Shown in pieces: positions 4,872-5,967 of a stretch of 5,967 nucleotides of DNA. Numbering within the stretch: position 1 is the stretch's first letter; each line of letters begins with the position of its first letter. A program made the position numbers and the translations under genes. The notes below the pieces were generated by a model, which worked only from the letters and a program-made list of their open reading frames with translations, did no database searches and was not told where the DNA came from. This DNA is from Bacillota bacterium (lineage in GTDB: Bacteria > Bacillota > Clostridia > Lachnospirales > Anaerotignaceae), in assembly GCA_023413275.1 (NCBI GenBank), contig JAEZPX010000099.1, positions 1-5,967 on the forward strand. The letters run 5' to 3'.

Positions 4872-5967
4872 ATGGGTTTAACAACAACAAAAAGTGCTGC
4901 TTGGATTGAGCGGGATGAAAAAGTAATTGCACCATGTCAGCATTTTTCATATTTTCCGCTGACAATACAAAAGGTTGTGGGAGATATTATTTTCGACCAA
5001 GATGACAATCAGTTTATAGATTTTCTAAGTAGTGCGTCATCCTTGAATTTAGGTAGTGGTTTCCCTGCTGTTACAGAGGCAATCAAAGAGCAGTTGGAAT
5101 TGTATAGCCAGTACACACCTGCCTATATACATAATACGAAAAATATTAGTTATGCAGAGCGATTAACATCCGTCTATCCCGGAGGTGTCTCTGCTAAGGT
5201 ATGCTTCGGCAACTGCGGTTCCGATGCCAACGATGCCGCAATTAAATTTGCACGGGCATACACCGGAAGAACTAAGATTATTACTTTTATTAATGGGTAT
5301 CACGGAAGTACATATGGCTCTATTTCCTTAAGTGCAGTTACCACAAGAATGCGTTCAAAAATGGGACCATTTCTTCCGGATATTTATAATTTCCCTTTTT
5401 ATGGAGATGATTTGGAGGACGAAGCATGTGAAAGGGAATGTACAAAAGAGTTGGAAAGAGCTTTTGAGGCATATTTGCCACCAGAAGAGGTTGCGGCAGT
5501 TATTATTGAACCTCTTCAAGGAGATGCTGGATTAATTGCAGCACATCAAATTTTTATGAGCAAATTATACGCCCTTTGCAAAAAGCACGGTATCCTTTTT
5601 ATCGCCGAAGAGGTGCAGCAGGCATTTTTCAGAACAGGAAAATGGTTTTCCATCGAACATTACAATATTGTACCCGATGGTATTATAATGGGCAAATCTG
5701 TGGGGGCAGGTCTTCCACTTGGTGCCTTTATGGCAAGGAAGGAAATTATGGATTCTTTGCCCGCACCGGCACATTTGTTTACTTTAGGAGGTCACGCATT
5801 GGCTTGTGCCGCCGGCTGTGCAGCATTTGATTATATGCAAGGAGAAGAATTCCAACATATTTTAGCAGAAAATGAAGAAGCAATGGAACGCTATTTAAAC
5901 CACAGCATAGAAAGATTTCCCCATGTAGTAAGTAAGAAAAGTGGAAAGGGAATGTCAAGAGGTCTGA
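4872..5967 (+). CDS. Class III PLP-dependent aminotransferase (partial, runs off window)
   Basis: The frame stays open for 365 codons to the window end. Family members are usually 420-450 residues, so the C-terminal end is missing. The fold-type I class III motifs appear in order: GNCGSDANDAAIKFAR (113-128, PLP phosphate loop), NGYHGSTYG (141-149, ring-stacking aromatic Y143), IIEPLQGDAG (211-220), IAEEVQQAFFRTGKWF (244-259), and the Schiff-base lysine K275 in MGKSVGAGLPLGAF, then FTLGGHALACAAG (303-315). The residue normally Asp in the DEVQ motif, which contacts the PLP ring nitrogen, is Glu (E246). Relatives act on 4-aminobutyrate, ornithine, beta-alanine, taurine or other omega-amino acids; the substrate is not readable here. 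GGGGAG (4857-4862) lies 9 nt before the ATG. It follows the YkvI-like gene by 36 bp, suggesting uptake followed by transamination of the same compound. Confidence 0.93.
   Translation, partial: MGLTTTKSAAWIERDEKVIAPCQHFSYFPLTIQKVVGDIIFDQDDNQFIDFLSSASSLNLGSGFPAVTEAIKEQLELYSQYTPAYIHNTKNISYAERLTSVYPGGVSAKVCFGNCGSDANDAAIKFARAYTGRTKIITFINGYHGSTYGSISLSAVTTRMRSKMGPFLPDIYNFPFYGDDLEDEACERECTKELERAFEAYLPPEEVAAVIIEPLQGDAGLIAAHQIFMSKLYALCKKHGILFIAEEVQQAFFRTGKWFSIEHYNIVPDGIIMGKSVGAGLPLGAFMARKEIMDSLPAPAHLFTLGGHALACAAGCAAFDYMQGEEFQHILAENEEAMERYLNHSIERFPHVVSKKSGKGMSRGL

Noticed and set aside
5332..5830. Short frames on both strands inside the aminotransferase
   Set aside because: They are shadows of the continuous, motif-rich aminotransferase frame.

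Overview
The window reads as chromosomal DNA of a low-GC Gram-positive anaerobe of the Clostridia type. The evidence is A+T-rich intergenic DNA, strong AGGAGG-type ribosome binding sites, near-consensus sigma-A promoters with 17-bp spacers, and a translation operon controlled by a Firmicutes-style leader. No species can be named from the sequence alone. All genes are on the + strand.

Bases 1-1640 are conserved translation machinery. The 3' end of thrS (threonyl-tRNA synthetase) closes with its own hairpin. A strong promoter (213-241) then drives infC-rpmI-rplT (initiation factor IF3, ribosomal proteins L35 and L20). The roughly 170-nt leader before infC looks like an L20 leader: a promoter-proximal stem-loop, a possible pseudoknot, and a terminator with nine U whose 3' arm can instead join an antiterminator hairpin. 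The best infC start is a non-canonical ATT at 422, not the ATG at 434. A clear terminator ends the operon at 1609-1640.

Bases 1688-2605 hold an AEC-family (auxin efflux carrier / malate permease) membrane transporter with no obvious promoter of its own.

Bases 2606-5967 look like a small catabolic or transport locus. A regulator with an XRE helix-turn-helix and a cupin domain (2834-3391) has its own near-consensus promoter, a candidate operator abutting the -35 box, and two inverted repeats in its leader. It ends in a long, GAAA-capped terminator. A 200-bp very A+T-rich region follows with two tandem promoters, each followed by a similar ACTAAA-type element. This looks like a duplicated promoter-operator unit of about 62 bp. 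These promoters drive a YkvI-like ten-helix membrane protein (3741-4835) and, 36 bp later, a class III PLP-dependent aminotransferase (4872 to beyond the window end). A reasonable inference is that the XRE-cupin protein senses an amino-group-containing metabolite and controls its uptake and transamination. The substrate cannot be read from the sequence.

No tRNA, rRNA, CRISPR array, insertion sequence or attachment site was seen. The least explained parts are the duplicated promoter module before the YkvI-like gene, the architecture of the infC leader, and the leader of the XRE-cupin gene.
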